From contig CAMOVR010000016.1 of NCBI GenBank assembly GCA_946627565.1, positions 1 through 36,857 on the forward strand: DNA of 36,857 nt. Reading direction: 5' to 3'. Position 1 is the first letter of the stretch; each line of letters begins with the position of its first letter. The position numbers and the translations under genes are program-made. This document shows, one piece after another, positions 24,713 through 31,655 of the stretch. This DNA is from an uncultured Clostridia bacterium (lineage in GTDB: Bacteria > Bacillota > Clostridia > Christensenellales > Aristaeellaceae). The notes under the pieces were generated by a model, which ran no database searches, had not been told where the DNA came from, and saw only the letters and a list, made by a program, of their open reading frames with translations.

Positions 24713-26691
24713 CAGCTGATCACGGCACCGTCTTCCATGCCGTCCTCAACCGTCACAAGCTTCAGCTTCGAATCATCTCCGGTGGCAGCACACAGGACCA
24801 TGCCCTGGGACTCAATGCCGGCCAGCTTGGCAGGCTTGAGGTTGCTTACCAGCACCACCTGCTTGCCCACCATTTCTTCCGGGGTGTAATAAGCCGCAAT
24901 GCCGCTGACCACCTGGCGGTTTCCGTCAGGTCCCAGGGACAGCTGGAGCTTCAGGAGCTTCTTGCTCTTCTCCACCTTTTCACAGGCCGTGACCCTGGCC
25001 ACCTGGAGCTTTACTTTGAAGAAGTCATCAATGGGGATCTCCTGAGGATACTCAGGGGCTGCATGCTTCTTCTTTTCGGACTTGGCTTCAGACTTTGCTT
25101 CCGCCTTGGGCTCTTCCTTGGGAGCATCCCTTTCCAGTTCCTTCTGGATATCCAGTCTCGGGAACAGGGCTTCTCCTTTGCAAACCTTAAGTCCGGGCGT
25201 CAAAGCAGCGAATTCACCCTGCGCAACGGATTCCCAGGTCTTCAGAGCCCCGTCCGTCAGTCCCAGCTGAGCAAAGATCCTCTCCGGCGTTCTGGGCATG
25301 ACGAAGCTGATCATGACCGCAACGCGGCGGACACATTCTGCCAGGGTATAGAGCACCGTGTTCAGGCGTTCCCTGCCCTCTTCCGTTTTGGCCAGGATCC
25401 AGGGCGTGGTTACATCGATATACTTGTTGCACTCACCCACCAGATTCCAGATGGTGGAAAGGGCGGTTGAGAACTGGAATGCATTGACTTCCGTCTCCAC
25501 CCTGCCGGGGGTTGACAGTGCCAGGGACCAGAGGGCATTGTCCACCTCATCCGGCTTTCCGGGGGCCGGAATGATGCCATCGTAATACTTTTCGATCATG
25601 GCCACGGTACGGCTCACCAGGTTGCCCAGGTCGTTGGCCAGGTCCGCGTTGATCCTGGTCAGCATGGACTGCAGGGTGAACTCGCCGTCGGAGCCAAAGG
25701 GCATTTCCCTCATGAGGAAATAACGCACGGCGTCAGAAGAGTAGCGGTTGCAGAGGATGACAGGATCCACCACATTGCCCACGGACTTGCCCATCTTCTT
25801 GCCGTTGATCACCAGCCAGCCGTGTCCGAAGACCTGCTTGGGCAGCGGCTCGCCGATGGCATGCAGCATGATGGGCCAGATGATGGTGTGGAACCGGACG
25901 ATTTCCTTGCCCACCAGGTGCACGTCCGCGGGCCAGTATTTCCGGTAGAGTTCATCATGGTCCGTGCCGTAGCCCAGAGCGGAAATATAGTTGGTCAGGG
26001 CGTCAACCCACACGTATACCGTGTGCTTCGGGTCAAAGTCCACCGGAATGCCCCACTTGATGGAGGTTCTGGACACACACAGGTCCTCAAGGCCGGGCTT
26101 GAGGAAGTTGTTGATCATCTCATTGGCGCGGCTGCTGGGCTGAATGAAGTCCGGATGATCCTGAATATACTGGATCATCCAGTCCTGGTACTTGCTGAGC
26201 CTGAAGAAATAGCTCTCTTCCTTGGCCCTCTCCACCGGACGTCCGCAGTCCGGGCAGCAGCCATCCTTCAGCTGCAGTTCCGTCCAGAAGGACTCGCAGG
26301 GGGTACAGTACCAGCCTTCATATTCGCTCTTGTAGATATCGCCCTGGTCGTAGAGCTTCCTGAATACCTTCTGCACCGTGGCCACATGACGGTCATCCGT
26401 GGTGCGGATGAAATCATCATAGTCAATATCCATCAGCTTCCACAGGTCCTTGATGCCGTCCACAATATGGTCCACGTATTCCTTGGGGGTCACGCCCTTT
26501 TCCCTGGCCTTGCGCTCGATCTTGGCCCCGTGTTCATCGGTGCCGGTGAGGAAATACGTATCATAACCGGTCAGCTTCTTGAAGCGTGCCATGGAATCCG
26601 CCGCTGTCGAACAGTACGCATGTCCGATGTGCAGATTGTCGCTGGGATAATAAATGGGTGTTGTGATGTAAAACTTTTTCTTTTCTGCCAC
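24712..26691 (-). CDS. metG: Methionyl-tRNA synthetase
   Basis: Charges tRNA-Met. Start: GTG at 26691 with GGAGGG 6 nt upstream (659 aa); the upstream in-frame extension runs through the T-box terminator. HIGH is at 21-24, the zinc knuckle uses C129/C132 and C146/C149, and the KMSKS loop reads KMGKS (299-303). After an anticodon-binding helical domain and a Lys/Glu/Ala-rich linker (about 528-548), a C-terminal tRNA-binding OB domain follows (DFFKVKLQVARV onward). Expression is controlled by the Met T-box immediately upstream. Confidence 0.97.
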   Translation of the reverse strand: MAEKKKFYITTPIYYPSDNLHIGHAYCSTAADSMARFKKLTGYDTYFLTGTDEHGAKIERKAREKGVTPKEYVDHIVDGIKDLWKLMDIDYDDFIRTTDDRHVATVQKVFRKLYDQGDIYKSEYEGWYCTPCESFWTELQLKDGCCPDCGRPVERAKEESYFFRLSKYQDWMIQYIQDHPDFIQPSSRANEMINNFLKPGLEDLCVSRTSIKWGIPVDFDPKHTVYVWVDALTNYISALGYGTDHDELYRKYWPADVHLVGKEIVRFHTIIWPIMLHAIGEPLPKQVFGHGWLVINGKKMGKSVGNVVDPVILCNRYSSDAVRYFLMREMPFGSDGEFTLQSMLTRINADLANDLGNLVSRTVAMIEKYYDGIIPAPGKPDEVDNALWSLALSTPGRVETEVNAFQFSTALSTIWNLVGECNKYIDVTTPWILAKTEEGRERLNTVLYTLAECVRRVAVMISFVMPRTPERIFAQLGLTDGALKTWESVAQGEFAALTPGLKVCKGEALFPRLDIQKELERDAPKEEPKAEAKSEAKSEKKKHAAPEYPQEIPIDDFFKVKLQVARVTACEKVEKSKKLLKLQLSLGPDGNRQVVSGIAAYYTPEEMVGKQVVLVSNLKPAKLAGIESQGMVLCAATGDDSKLKLVTVEDGMEDGAVIS

Positions 26692-26704
26692 GATGGTCCC
26701 TCCA

Positions 26705-26940
26705 AATCCGTTGTATAGAAATTCCGGGCACAAAAAAAGCACCCGGTCAAGGGGCGGATAGATCCGCGGTGCCACCCTCATTTATCACTCTGTGCCTGAT
26801 AACGGTCTGCCACCGCCGCCGGCTCACATGGCTCACCGGCAGAGCTCCAAAGCCATCTTCTGCTGCCATCCCCGTCCGCTTCCCACCTACCGCGGATCTC
26901 TTTGCGCTTCCTGCAGCATACTCACTTCTTCACAGCTGTG
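26705..26940 (-). promoter_or_regulatory. T-box riboswitch (methionine) of metG
   Basis: The minus-strand leader has the T-box core AGGGTGGCACCGCGG (26764-26778), stem I elements AAAGAGA and GGTAGGTGGGAA, and a specifier-loop context GAAGATGG with ATG at 26854-26856, followed by TTTGGAGC. The competing terminator ends in GGGTGC and seven T residues (26732-26738). Uncharged tRNA-Met would be expected to stabilise the antiterminator and switch metG on. Confidence 0.87.
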
Positions 26941-26946
26941 GGAGAA

Positions 26947-26975
26947 AATATATGCTCTATTTCCCGCCCTGTCAA
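26947..26975 (-). promoter_or_regulatory. Promoter of the metG T-box transcript
   Basis: Minus-strand -35 TTGACA (26970-26975), 17-nt spacer and -10 TATATT (26947-26952). Confidence 0.78.
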
Positions 26976-27076
26976 GGCCCTGCTTTTCCAAATGTCTCCT
27001 TCCTTTTGCCGAAAGCACGGTCCTGGCGGAACAGGCCGGTCCGTTTCATGTGTAACTTAATCGTTTAAGTACTACA

Positions 27077-27113
27077 ACGACAGATCATCCGGCTCAGCCG
27101 GATGATCTGTCGT
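27077..27113. repeat. Perfect 17-bp inverted repeat (possible 6S RNA terminator)
   Basis: Two perfect 17-nt arms (27077-27093 and 27097-27113; outer ends ACGACAG and CTGTCGT) flank a TCA loop. It lies just downstream of the 6S candidate, but the minus-strand tail TGTAGTACTT is a poor T-tract. A smaller dyad, ACTTAA/TTAAGT, follows at 27055-27070. Confidence 0.75.
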
Positions 27114-27118
27114 AAACT

Positions 27119-27308
27119 TGATCCCAGGATGCCGGTGCCACCGTTTTTTCACCCGCTCTAAGAACGGGCTGGTGCTCCGCCGCCGTTTGTCTGCCGTCCC
27201 TCTTCGTTAAAAACGGGGGCTTGACATCACCGACTTGGACAAGAGCTCCATTTTATGAAGTGCGGCGAAAACCGGAAAGCTGCCGTACACCCCAGGAAAT
27301 CAGGCAGT
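27119..27308 (-). ncRNA. ssrS: Probable 6S RNA
   Basis: A strong promoter drives about 190 nt with no open frame. The ends pair as in 6S RNA: 5' TGATTTC and GGGGTG with 3' CATCCT and GGGATCA. The 5' element GGGGTGTACGGCAG and the 3' element CACCGGCATCCTGGGATC resemble the conserved flanks of the E. coli molecule (GATGTTCG and CGGCATCTCGG). A short hairpin CCCGTTC/GAGCGGG sits on the 3' side, where 6S RNAs have a central-bubble helix. If correct, it sequesters housekeeping RNA polymerase in slow growth. Recognised by pattern only. Confidence 0.68.
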
Positions 27309-27314
27309 GATTAA

Positions 27315-27342
27315 ATTATAGCGAATAATTGCACAGTGTCAA
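27315..27342 (-). promoter_or_regulatory. Promoter of the 6S RNA candidate
   Basis: Consensus -35 TTGACA (27337-27342) and -10 TATAAT (27315-27320) with a 16-nt spacer, starting 60 nt after the transglutaminase frame. Confidence 0.82.
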
Positions 27343-27402
27343 GAGGGAATTTCTGTAAAGCTGTCCAATTCCTGATTCTTTCAGACCAAAGGGGACATGT
27401 TT

Positions 27403-28209
27403 CTATATATCCGGACCCAGCCAGACCCGCATGCAACGAAGGGATTCTGTCCACAGACAAGACCATGGTGCAGCAGCCGTTTTCTCTATTTCTGCCTTCA
27501 GTTCTTCCTGAGAACCATGGCAGTCATCCGTCAGGTACAGGTCCACGGTCTTCTCCCCTGCTCTGAGCGCCTCCCCGAGGTATTCCCCGGCATCCCCCAT
27601 GTCCCGGATCCGGTATTCCGGTACCGTCCGGTCCCGGGCAGATGTTTCTGCCATAAGTTCCGGCCCCATTTCTTCCGCCCAGGCATGATCCCTTACGGCC
27701 CGGTCATATCCTGTGTTGAACCACAGATCCAGGGTCCTTTCCTGATCGTCCCATGTGGCATCTATCATCCGCCAGGTACCTTCTGTCCTGAACAGGTTCC
27801 ACATGTGGTTCCCGTCCCCCGCGGTCCCCTCCTGGCACATGACCTCCAGCCCTGCCAGATTTCCCAGCAGACAAAAGGCATCCGCATATCCGTCACAGTT
27901 GGCCTGACCCGTTAGCAGGGCGCCTATACAGCAGTCATCTTCATCTGAATCCTCTGTCACCGCATAGTCCGTATGCCCGCACAGCCAGTCGTGCAGCGCC
28001 CGGGCCGTTTCCACATCCTTTTCCCTTTTGCACGCTTCCGCCGCCCTCTCAGCCACTTCAAGCGTCTTCATCATTCTCTCGGGCAGCGCTTCTTCCGTGC
28101 CCGTCCTCCGGGCACGCAGGATCTCCGTTCCTGCCGTATACTCCATATGGTCCATTGACACCATGCCGGAAAAGCGGCTGTATATCACGGCATACTGCCG
28201 TATCCCCAC
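27403..28209 (-). CDS. Transglutaminase-like domain, C-terminal part of an amber-interrupted gene
   Basis: This frame continues the upstream gene without a shift; only the TAG at 28234-28236 separates them. It completes the fourth beta/helix repeat and then has a transglutaminase-like cysteine protease/peptidase fold with the triad C105 (GQANCDGYADAF), H135 (GNHMWNLF) and D150 (MIDATWDD). No Shine-Dalgarno precedes its possible starts (GTG at 28209 or later ATGs), so separate translation is doubtful. The terminal stop is also TAG; no other recognised gene in the window ends with TAG. If the TAG is real, this piece is probably not made, or only by readthrough. Confidence 0.7.
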   Translation of the reverse strand: MGIRQYAVIYSRFSGMVSMDHMEYTAGTEILRARRTGTEEALPERMMKTLEVAERAAEACKREKDVETARALHDWLCGHTDYAVTEDSDEDDCCIGALLTGQANCDGYADAFCLLGNLAGLEVMCQEGTAGDGNHMWNLFRTEGTWRMIDATWDDQERTLDLWFNTGYDRAVRDHAWAEEMGPELMAETSARDRTVPEYRIRDMGDAGEYLGEALRAGEKTVDLYLTDDCHGSQEELKAEIEKTAAAPWSCLWTESLRCMRVWLGPDI

Positions 28210-28233
28210 CTGGGAGGCCAGGGCGCTCAGGCC

Positions 28234-28236
28234 CTA
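28234..28236 (-). other. In-frame TAG (amber) codon joining two parts of one gene
   Basis: Reading straight through gives ...LIMKGDG-TAG-GLSALASQVGIRQYAV..., which preserves a repeat unit seen three times upstream. The TAG falls in the helix of repeat four. Confidence 0.85.
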
Positions 28237-29427
28237 GCCGTCCCCTTTCATGATCAGGGTATACAGCTCCGGGGCACGGAACATGGTACACTCCCTGTCG
28301 CCCCGCTGTGCACAGGCAGTCAGCACCTCCCGTATCCGGGAAGGTTCCTCAATGCCCACCGCATCTGAAACAACCTGCACGTCTTCAAACATCAGGATAT
28401 GGTCTTCTTCCATAACGGAGAACTGTCCGCTTTTCATGCCCGCCTGTCCTTCAAGTTCAAAGAGATGCCGGAAGGCGTGTCCCGAAACCTCCTCCCACAG
28501 AGGCTGCGAAAGCATGATCCGGAAGGAATCCGAGCCTGCATGGCGCATGGCGCCGATGATTTCCTCATCCGTACTGCAGAGCATGGAAGGCACATCCTGC
28601 CAGATGACATCCTCATATCGGTACAGGCACGCCGCTTCGTTTACATACCGGACTGCGCTTTCCACCCCGCCGAGGAATTCCATGATGCGTCTGTCCCGCT
28701 CCGTCAGAGCCGAAAAGGCAGCTTCATCAAAGACCAGATAAAAGGTCCCTTCACCCCTGTCCCGGTACCCGCTCATGGCGGAAGCTGCATAATAAATATC
28801 CTCCACACAGCTGAAGGGGGCGTCAAAAGGCGCCATGGAGCTGACACGCAGATACCCTGCCTCCGGGTTTCCGGTAAGGCCCCGGACTTCCATGCCAAGG
28901 CCGGAGAGAATCCTGAGCAGCCGGCCCTGAAACAGATCCCCGATAAAACTGCTTTCCCCTGTCAGGCTAAAGTACGCTGCCCCCTCATCCACAAACTGCC
29001 TCAGGCAGTCCCGCACCTGTTCCGGGTCGGAAGGCACATCGGCATAATGGATTTCCGGGTCATACACCACCCGTTCAAAGATCAGCTCCCCACGGCTGCT
29101 CCAGCTGACAGAGGGCACCTGCATGCCCGAGGCGCCGAAGAGCCTGAAAAGCGCATGGAATTCATCCGCCTGAAGCTGCTTAAGCAGAGCATCCGAGCAG
29201 GTGACCGTAAACCTCTCCCGCCGGTTTTCCCTGCACCTGAGGAAGTAACTCTCCAGCTCTTCCACGGTTCCTGCCGCCTTCTCTGCAGGGGCCGCCCCGG
29301 GAAACAGCACCAGGATCACGGCCGCCAGGCACAGAAGATACAGGGCGCAACCCTTCTTCAGACATACTCCCCCTTTCCCCGGTGCCCGTACATGCCGTAC
29401 AGCAGTTCCGTTCAGCAGCTCAGTCAC
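28234..29427 (-). CDS. Secreted repeat protein, N-terminal part of an amber-interrupted transglutaminase-like gene
   Basis: 397 aa with a long n-region and a signal-type hydrophobic segment (about 27-48, ending FPGAAPA). The rest consists of repeats of about 100 aa, each beginning with a strand-helix such as FTVTCSDALLKQL, TFYLVFDEAAFSAL or SFRIMLSQPLWEEV, followed by a VVYDPE-like strand and a charged helix. The fourth repeat (ECTMFRAPELYTLI) is cut by TAG. The GTG start overlaps the stop of the DUF4097 gene (GTGA), so translation is probably coupled. The repeat family is not recognised. It is likely a pseudogene with the downstream piece, or a readthrough product of about 674 aa with a C-terminal transglutaminase-like domain. 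Confidence 0.72.
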   Translation of the reverse strand: MTELLNGTAVRHVRAPGKGGVCLKKGCALYLLCLAAVILVLFPGAAPAEKAAGTVEELESYFLRCRENRRERFTVTCSDALLKQLQADEFHALFRLFGASGMQVPSVSWSSRGELIFERVVYDPEIHYADVPSDPEQVRDCLRQFVDEGAAYFSLTGESSFIGDLFQGRLLRILSGLGMEVRGLTGNPEAGYLRVSSMAPFDAPFSCVEDIYYAASAMSGYRDRGEGTFYLVFDEAAFSALTERDRRIMEFLGGVESAVRYVNEAACLYRYEDVIWQDVPSMLCSTDEEIIGAMRHAGSDSFRIMLSQPLWEEVSGHAFRHLFELEGQAGMKSGQFSVMEEDHILMFEDVQVVSDAVGIEEPSRIREVLTACAQRGDRECTMFRAPELYTLIMKGDG

Positions 29428-30752
29428 GGAATGTCGATATCCCCGGAGATGGTCTGCACCCTGCAGACTGCTTCAGCACCCGGGCTGCTTTCCCTGTGGC
29501 AGTGCACACTGCCGGCTCTGGTCTGGGTGAAGATCTGCACGGGAATGTTCGGGAGCATAACGGTCCCATCCCCTGAAGTGGTGTGTACATTGATCTCCCT
29601 TGCCCCGGATGCCCTTGCCATATCCAGCCGCGCATCTCCGGAGACTGTGGTCAGAGACACCCGTTCCCCCAGGATTTGCATTTCCGCGTCCCCGGAGGTG
29701 GTGGCCATATTCATCTCCCGGCACGAACCGTTCATGTCAATATCCCCGGATACGGAGACAATCTGCAGGCTCTGTGCCTCAAGGTTCAGGTCCATGTCGC
29801 CGCTGATGGTGCGGATCTGACCGGTTCCGATCCTTCCGGTGAGATCAAGGTCGCCTGAGCGGGTGGAAAGATACACCCTTTCGGCATCCACTTCCAGTTC
29901 CATATCACCGCTGCCGGCCTCCAAGTGCAGGCTGGATGCAGAAACTGCACCGCCGTAGTCCCCGCTGATCGTGGTGCATTTCACGCTTCCGGCCGCCATA
30001 TGCTCCCCGAAGCTGATGTCACCCGATGTGGTGGAGATCTCCACCCGGGCATTTGCATCCACAACCCCGGACATCTCCACGTTCCCGGATGTAGACAGGA
30101 GTTTCATTTCAGGCGCTGAAGCCTCTTCCAAAGAGATATCACCGGAGACAGTCTGTACCTGCAGAAGATGCAGATACCGGCCCGGCACCCGCAGAAACAG
30201 CCTGTCGCCGGCATGGCTGTGCAGCGTCAGGGACAGAAGACCAAAGAAGAAGCTGCGGGTCTCTGCCGCGTCCTCCTTCTGGCGCAGCAGGAGGCTGCTC
30301 CCCTGTCTTACCACCTCCACACAGTCCGGGACTTCTTCCAGGTGCACAGCATCATCCTCAGAAGCGCCCAGTGTGACGGACACATCCTTCAGCTCCAAAT
30401 GCAGCTGCTGCACCCCATCATAAGAGGCAGGGACATCCTCATTTTCCTGTACATAGTCCTTCTGCGCAAATCCGGCCGGTTCCGTGCTCTTTTCAAAGGA
30501 CTTTTCAAAGGACTTTTCAAAAGCCTTTTCAAATTCCGGTTCTTCCGGCAGCGTCCGGAGTGCTTCCTCCAGGCCACGGAGGCTTTCCACCACCGCAGCG
30601 ATGGCCTCGTCCTCGTCCATACCTGCTCTGGTCAGATCATCAAAACGTTCCTGGCTGTCCAGAAGCACCTGCTCGTAGAGGGCTTTTGCTTCCCCTGTCT
30701 GCGGGGTATCCCGGAAAGCTATGTCAACCATTTTTTTCACTGTCTCATTCAT
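29424..30752 (-). CDS. DUF4097-type beta-strand repeat protein with N-terminal DUF1700-like region
   Basis: 442 aa. Residues 1-75 are a helical region like the DUF1700/HAAS segment that accompanies PadR regulators (MNETVKKMVDIAF, DEDEAIAAVVESLRG). A Phe-Glu-Lys-Ser tandem repeat follows (about 73-88). The remaining part is a DUF4097 putative-adhesin beta helix with twelve SGD/SGN turns at roughly 16-24-residue spacing (TVSGDISL, TTSGDISF, TISGDMDL and others). There is no signal peptide or clear membrane helix. The start overlaps padR by 8 nt; AGGGAGG lies 8 nt upstream. The role is unknown; the coupling implies control by PadR. Confidence 0.85.
   Translation of the reverse strand: MNETVKKMVDIAFRDTPQTGEAKALYEQVLLDSQERFDDLTRAGMDEDEAIAAVVESLRGLEEALRTLPEEPEFEKAFEKSFEKSFEKSTEPAGFAQKDYVQENEDVPASYDGVQQLHLELKDVSVTLGASEDDAVHLEEVPDCVEVVRQGSSLLLRQKEDAAETRSFFFGLLSLTLHSHAGDRLFLRVPGRYLHLLQVQTVSGDISLEEASAPEMKLLSTSGNVEMSGVVDANARVEISTTSGDISFGEHMAAGSVKCTTISGDYGGAVSASSLHLEAGSGDMELEVDAERVYLSTRSGDLDLTGRIGTGQIRTISGDMDLNLEAQSLQIVSVSGDIDMNGSCREMNMATTSGDAEMQILGERVSLTTVSGDARLDMARASGAREINVHTTSGDGTVMLPNIPVQIFTQTRAGSVHCHRESSPGAEAVCRVQTISGDIDIP
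30489..30536 (-). repeat. Four tandem 12-bp units encoding FEKS/FEKA
   Basis: Units CTTTTCAAAGGA (twice), CTTTTCAAAAGC and CTTTTCAAATTC follow without gaps. The 12-bp unit keeps the frame, so slippage would change linker length without breaking the gene. Confidence 0.85.
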
Positions 30753-31110
30753 ATGCCGTTCCTCCCTGTTCCGTTTCTTTCCTGTTTCCCTTCAGCAGAA
30801 GATCCAGTACGGTTTTGGTGTCCTCCCACCTGGCTCTTTCCTCCTGAAGTCTCTTCCTTCCCTCTTCCGTGATGGCAAAATAACGCCGCCGGCCCCCGCG
30901 GGTCTCTTCACCCCAGTACGCACGGATCAGCCCTGCCTGTTCCATACGGTGGAACGCGGCGTACAGTGTGCCCTCCTTAATCTCACAGGCACCCTGACTT
31001 AACTGACTCACGTCTTTGGTGATGGCGTACCCGTAACTGTCGCCTCCCGCCAGATTGGCCAGGAGAACAACCTCTGTAAATCCCCGCATGATCTCCGCAG
31101 AAATCTGCAT
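30745..31110 (-). CDS. PadR family transcriptional regulator
   Basis: 121 aa from MQISAEIMRG (GGGGG site 7 nt upstream). The winged helix includes SYGYAITKDVSQ, IKEGTLYAAFHRMEQAGLI and the wing RRRYFAITEEGRKRL, followed by a short C-terminal dimerisation helix, i.e. subfamily 2 length. It is the first gene of the operon padR-DUF4097-repeat/transglutaminase. A dyad over its own -10 box suggests autorepression. The inducer is unknown. Confidence 0.93.
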   Translation of the reverse strand: MQISAEIMRGFTEVVLLANLAGGDSYGYAITKDVSQLSQGACEIKEGTLYAAFHRMEQAGLIRAYWGEETRGGRRRYFAITEEGRKRLQEERARWEDTKTVLDLLLKGNRKETEQGGTAYE

Positions 31111-31134
31111 GCACATACCCCCTTCTTTCGGGTT

Positions 31135-31159
31135 GAGTATATTATATGCATGAGTACTC
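31135..31159 (-). promoter_or_regulatory. Putative PadR operator
   Basis: Half-sites GAGTAT (31135-31140) and GTACTC (31154-31159) form an imperfect 25-bp dyad over the -10 element; the right half also contains the palindrome GAGTACTC (31152-31159). Confidence 0.5.
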
Positions 31160-31169
31160 TAACTGTCAA
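31141..31169 (-). promoter_or_regulatory. Promoter of the padR operon
   Basis: Perfect consensus on the minus strand: TTGACA (31164-31169), 17-nt spacer, TATAAT (31141-31146). Confidence 0.88.
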
Positions 31170-31244
31170 TGTACTTTATCCGTCATAATGGCATTCTCAT
31201 CTGATTCTCATTTTCCCTGCCTTTGTGTCCCATTTCCCGCTCAA

Positions 31245-31273
31245 TTGACAGCCACACCCCGGCGCTCTATAAT
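31245..31273 (+). promoter_or_regulatory. Promoter of the DUF1292 gene
   Basis: Perfect consensus on the plus strand: TTGACA (31245-31250), 17-nt spacer, TATAAT (31268-31273). It is divergent from the padR promoter, about 75 bp away. Confidence 0.87.
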
Positions 31274-31301
31274 CCAGCCCGGAATACAGGAGAAAGAAGG
31301 A

Positions 31302-31595
31302 ATGGGAATGGACAAACAGGATCGGATTGACTACACAGACGATTACCTGCCTCTTGTGGACGAAAACGGCGAGGAAACCGAATTCCACATGGTGGCCCGC
31401 GTCACACTGCGCGGCCGGGACTATGTGGTGCTGGAGGAGCCGGAGGATGAGGAAAGCCTGATCATCTTTGGCTGTGAAACGGATGAGGACGGCTTTGAAA
31501 ACTATACCGCCCTGGAAAGCGAAGAGGAGAGCGAGGAAGTCTTCTACCTCTTCGAAGCCTGCTATGATGATTACGAAGTCGGAAACGCCATCTGA
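31302..31595 (+). CDS. DUF1292 domain-containing protein (YrzB-like)
   Basis: A very acidic protein of 97 aa with the DUF1292 pattern LVDENGEETEFHMVARVTL...YVVLEEPEDEESLIIF. The ATG at 31302 has AGGAGA upstream; ATG 31308 is an alternative with AAGG. Homologues sit widely in Firmicutes with no settled function. It has its own promoter and converges on the S41 gene. Confidence 0.85.
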   Translation: MGMDKQDRIDYTDDYLPLVDENGEETEFHMVARVTLRGRDYVVLEEPEDEESLIIFGCETDEDGFENYTALESEEESEEVFYLFEACYDDYEVGNAI

Positions 31596-31614
31596 AAAAA
31601 GCCTTTCCATACAG

Positions 31615-31650
31615 CATGCCCGCCTGCCGGTATTTCCGGAGGCGGGCATG
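31615..31650. terminator. Convergent terminator between DUF1292 and S41 genes
   Basis: An 11-bp stem (CATGCCCGCCT/AGGCGGGCATG) is extended by an inner CCGG/CCGG pairing. On the plus strand TCTGTTTATTTC follows; on the minus strand a T6 run comes about 15 nt later. Confidence 0.7.
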
Positions 31651-31655
31651 TCTGT

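Noticed and set aside
26769-27068. Plus-strand frame of about 99 codons upstream of metG
   Set aside because: It is antisense to the T-box leader and has no ribosome site or similarity.
27127-27145. Possible second T-box core (GGTGGCACCGG) upstream of metG
   Set aside because: Only the central GGTGGCACC matches. No stem I or terminator accompanies it, and the segment fits better as the 3' strand of a 6S RNA.
28234-28236. Genome-wide recoding of TAG as a sense codon
   Set aside because: Reading through the terminal TAG of the same gene would extend it through the 6S promoter, and other genes use TAA or TGA normally. A local nonsense mutation or readthrough is simpler.
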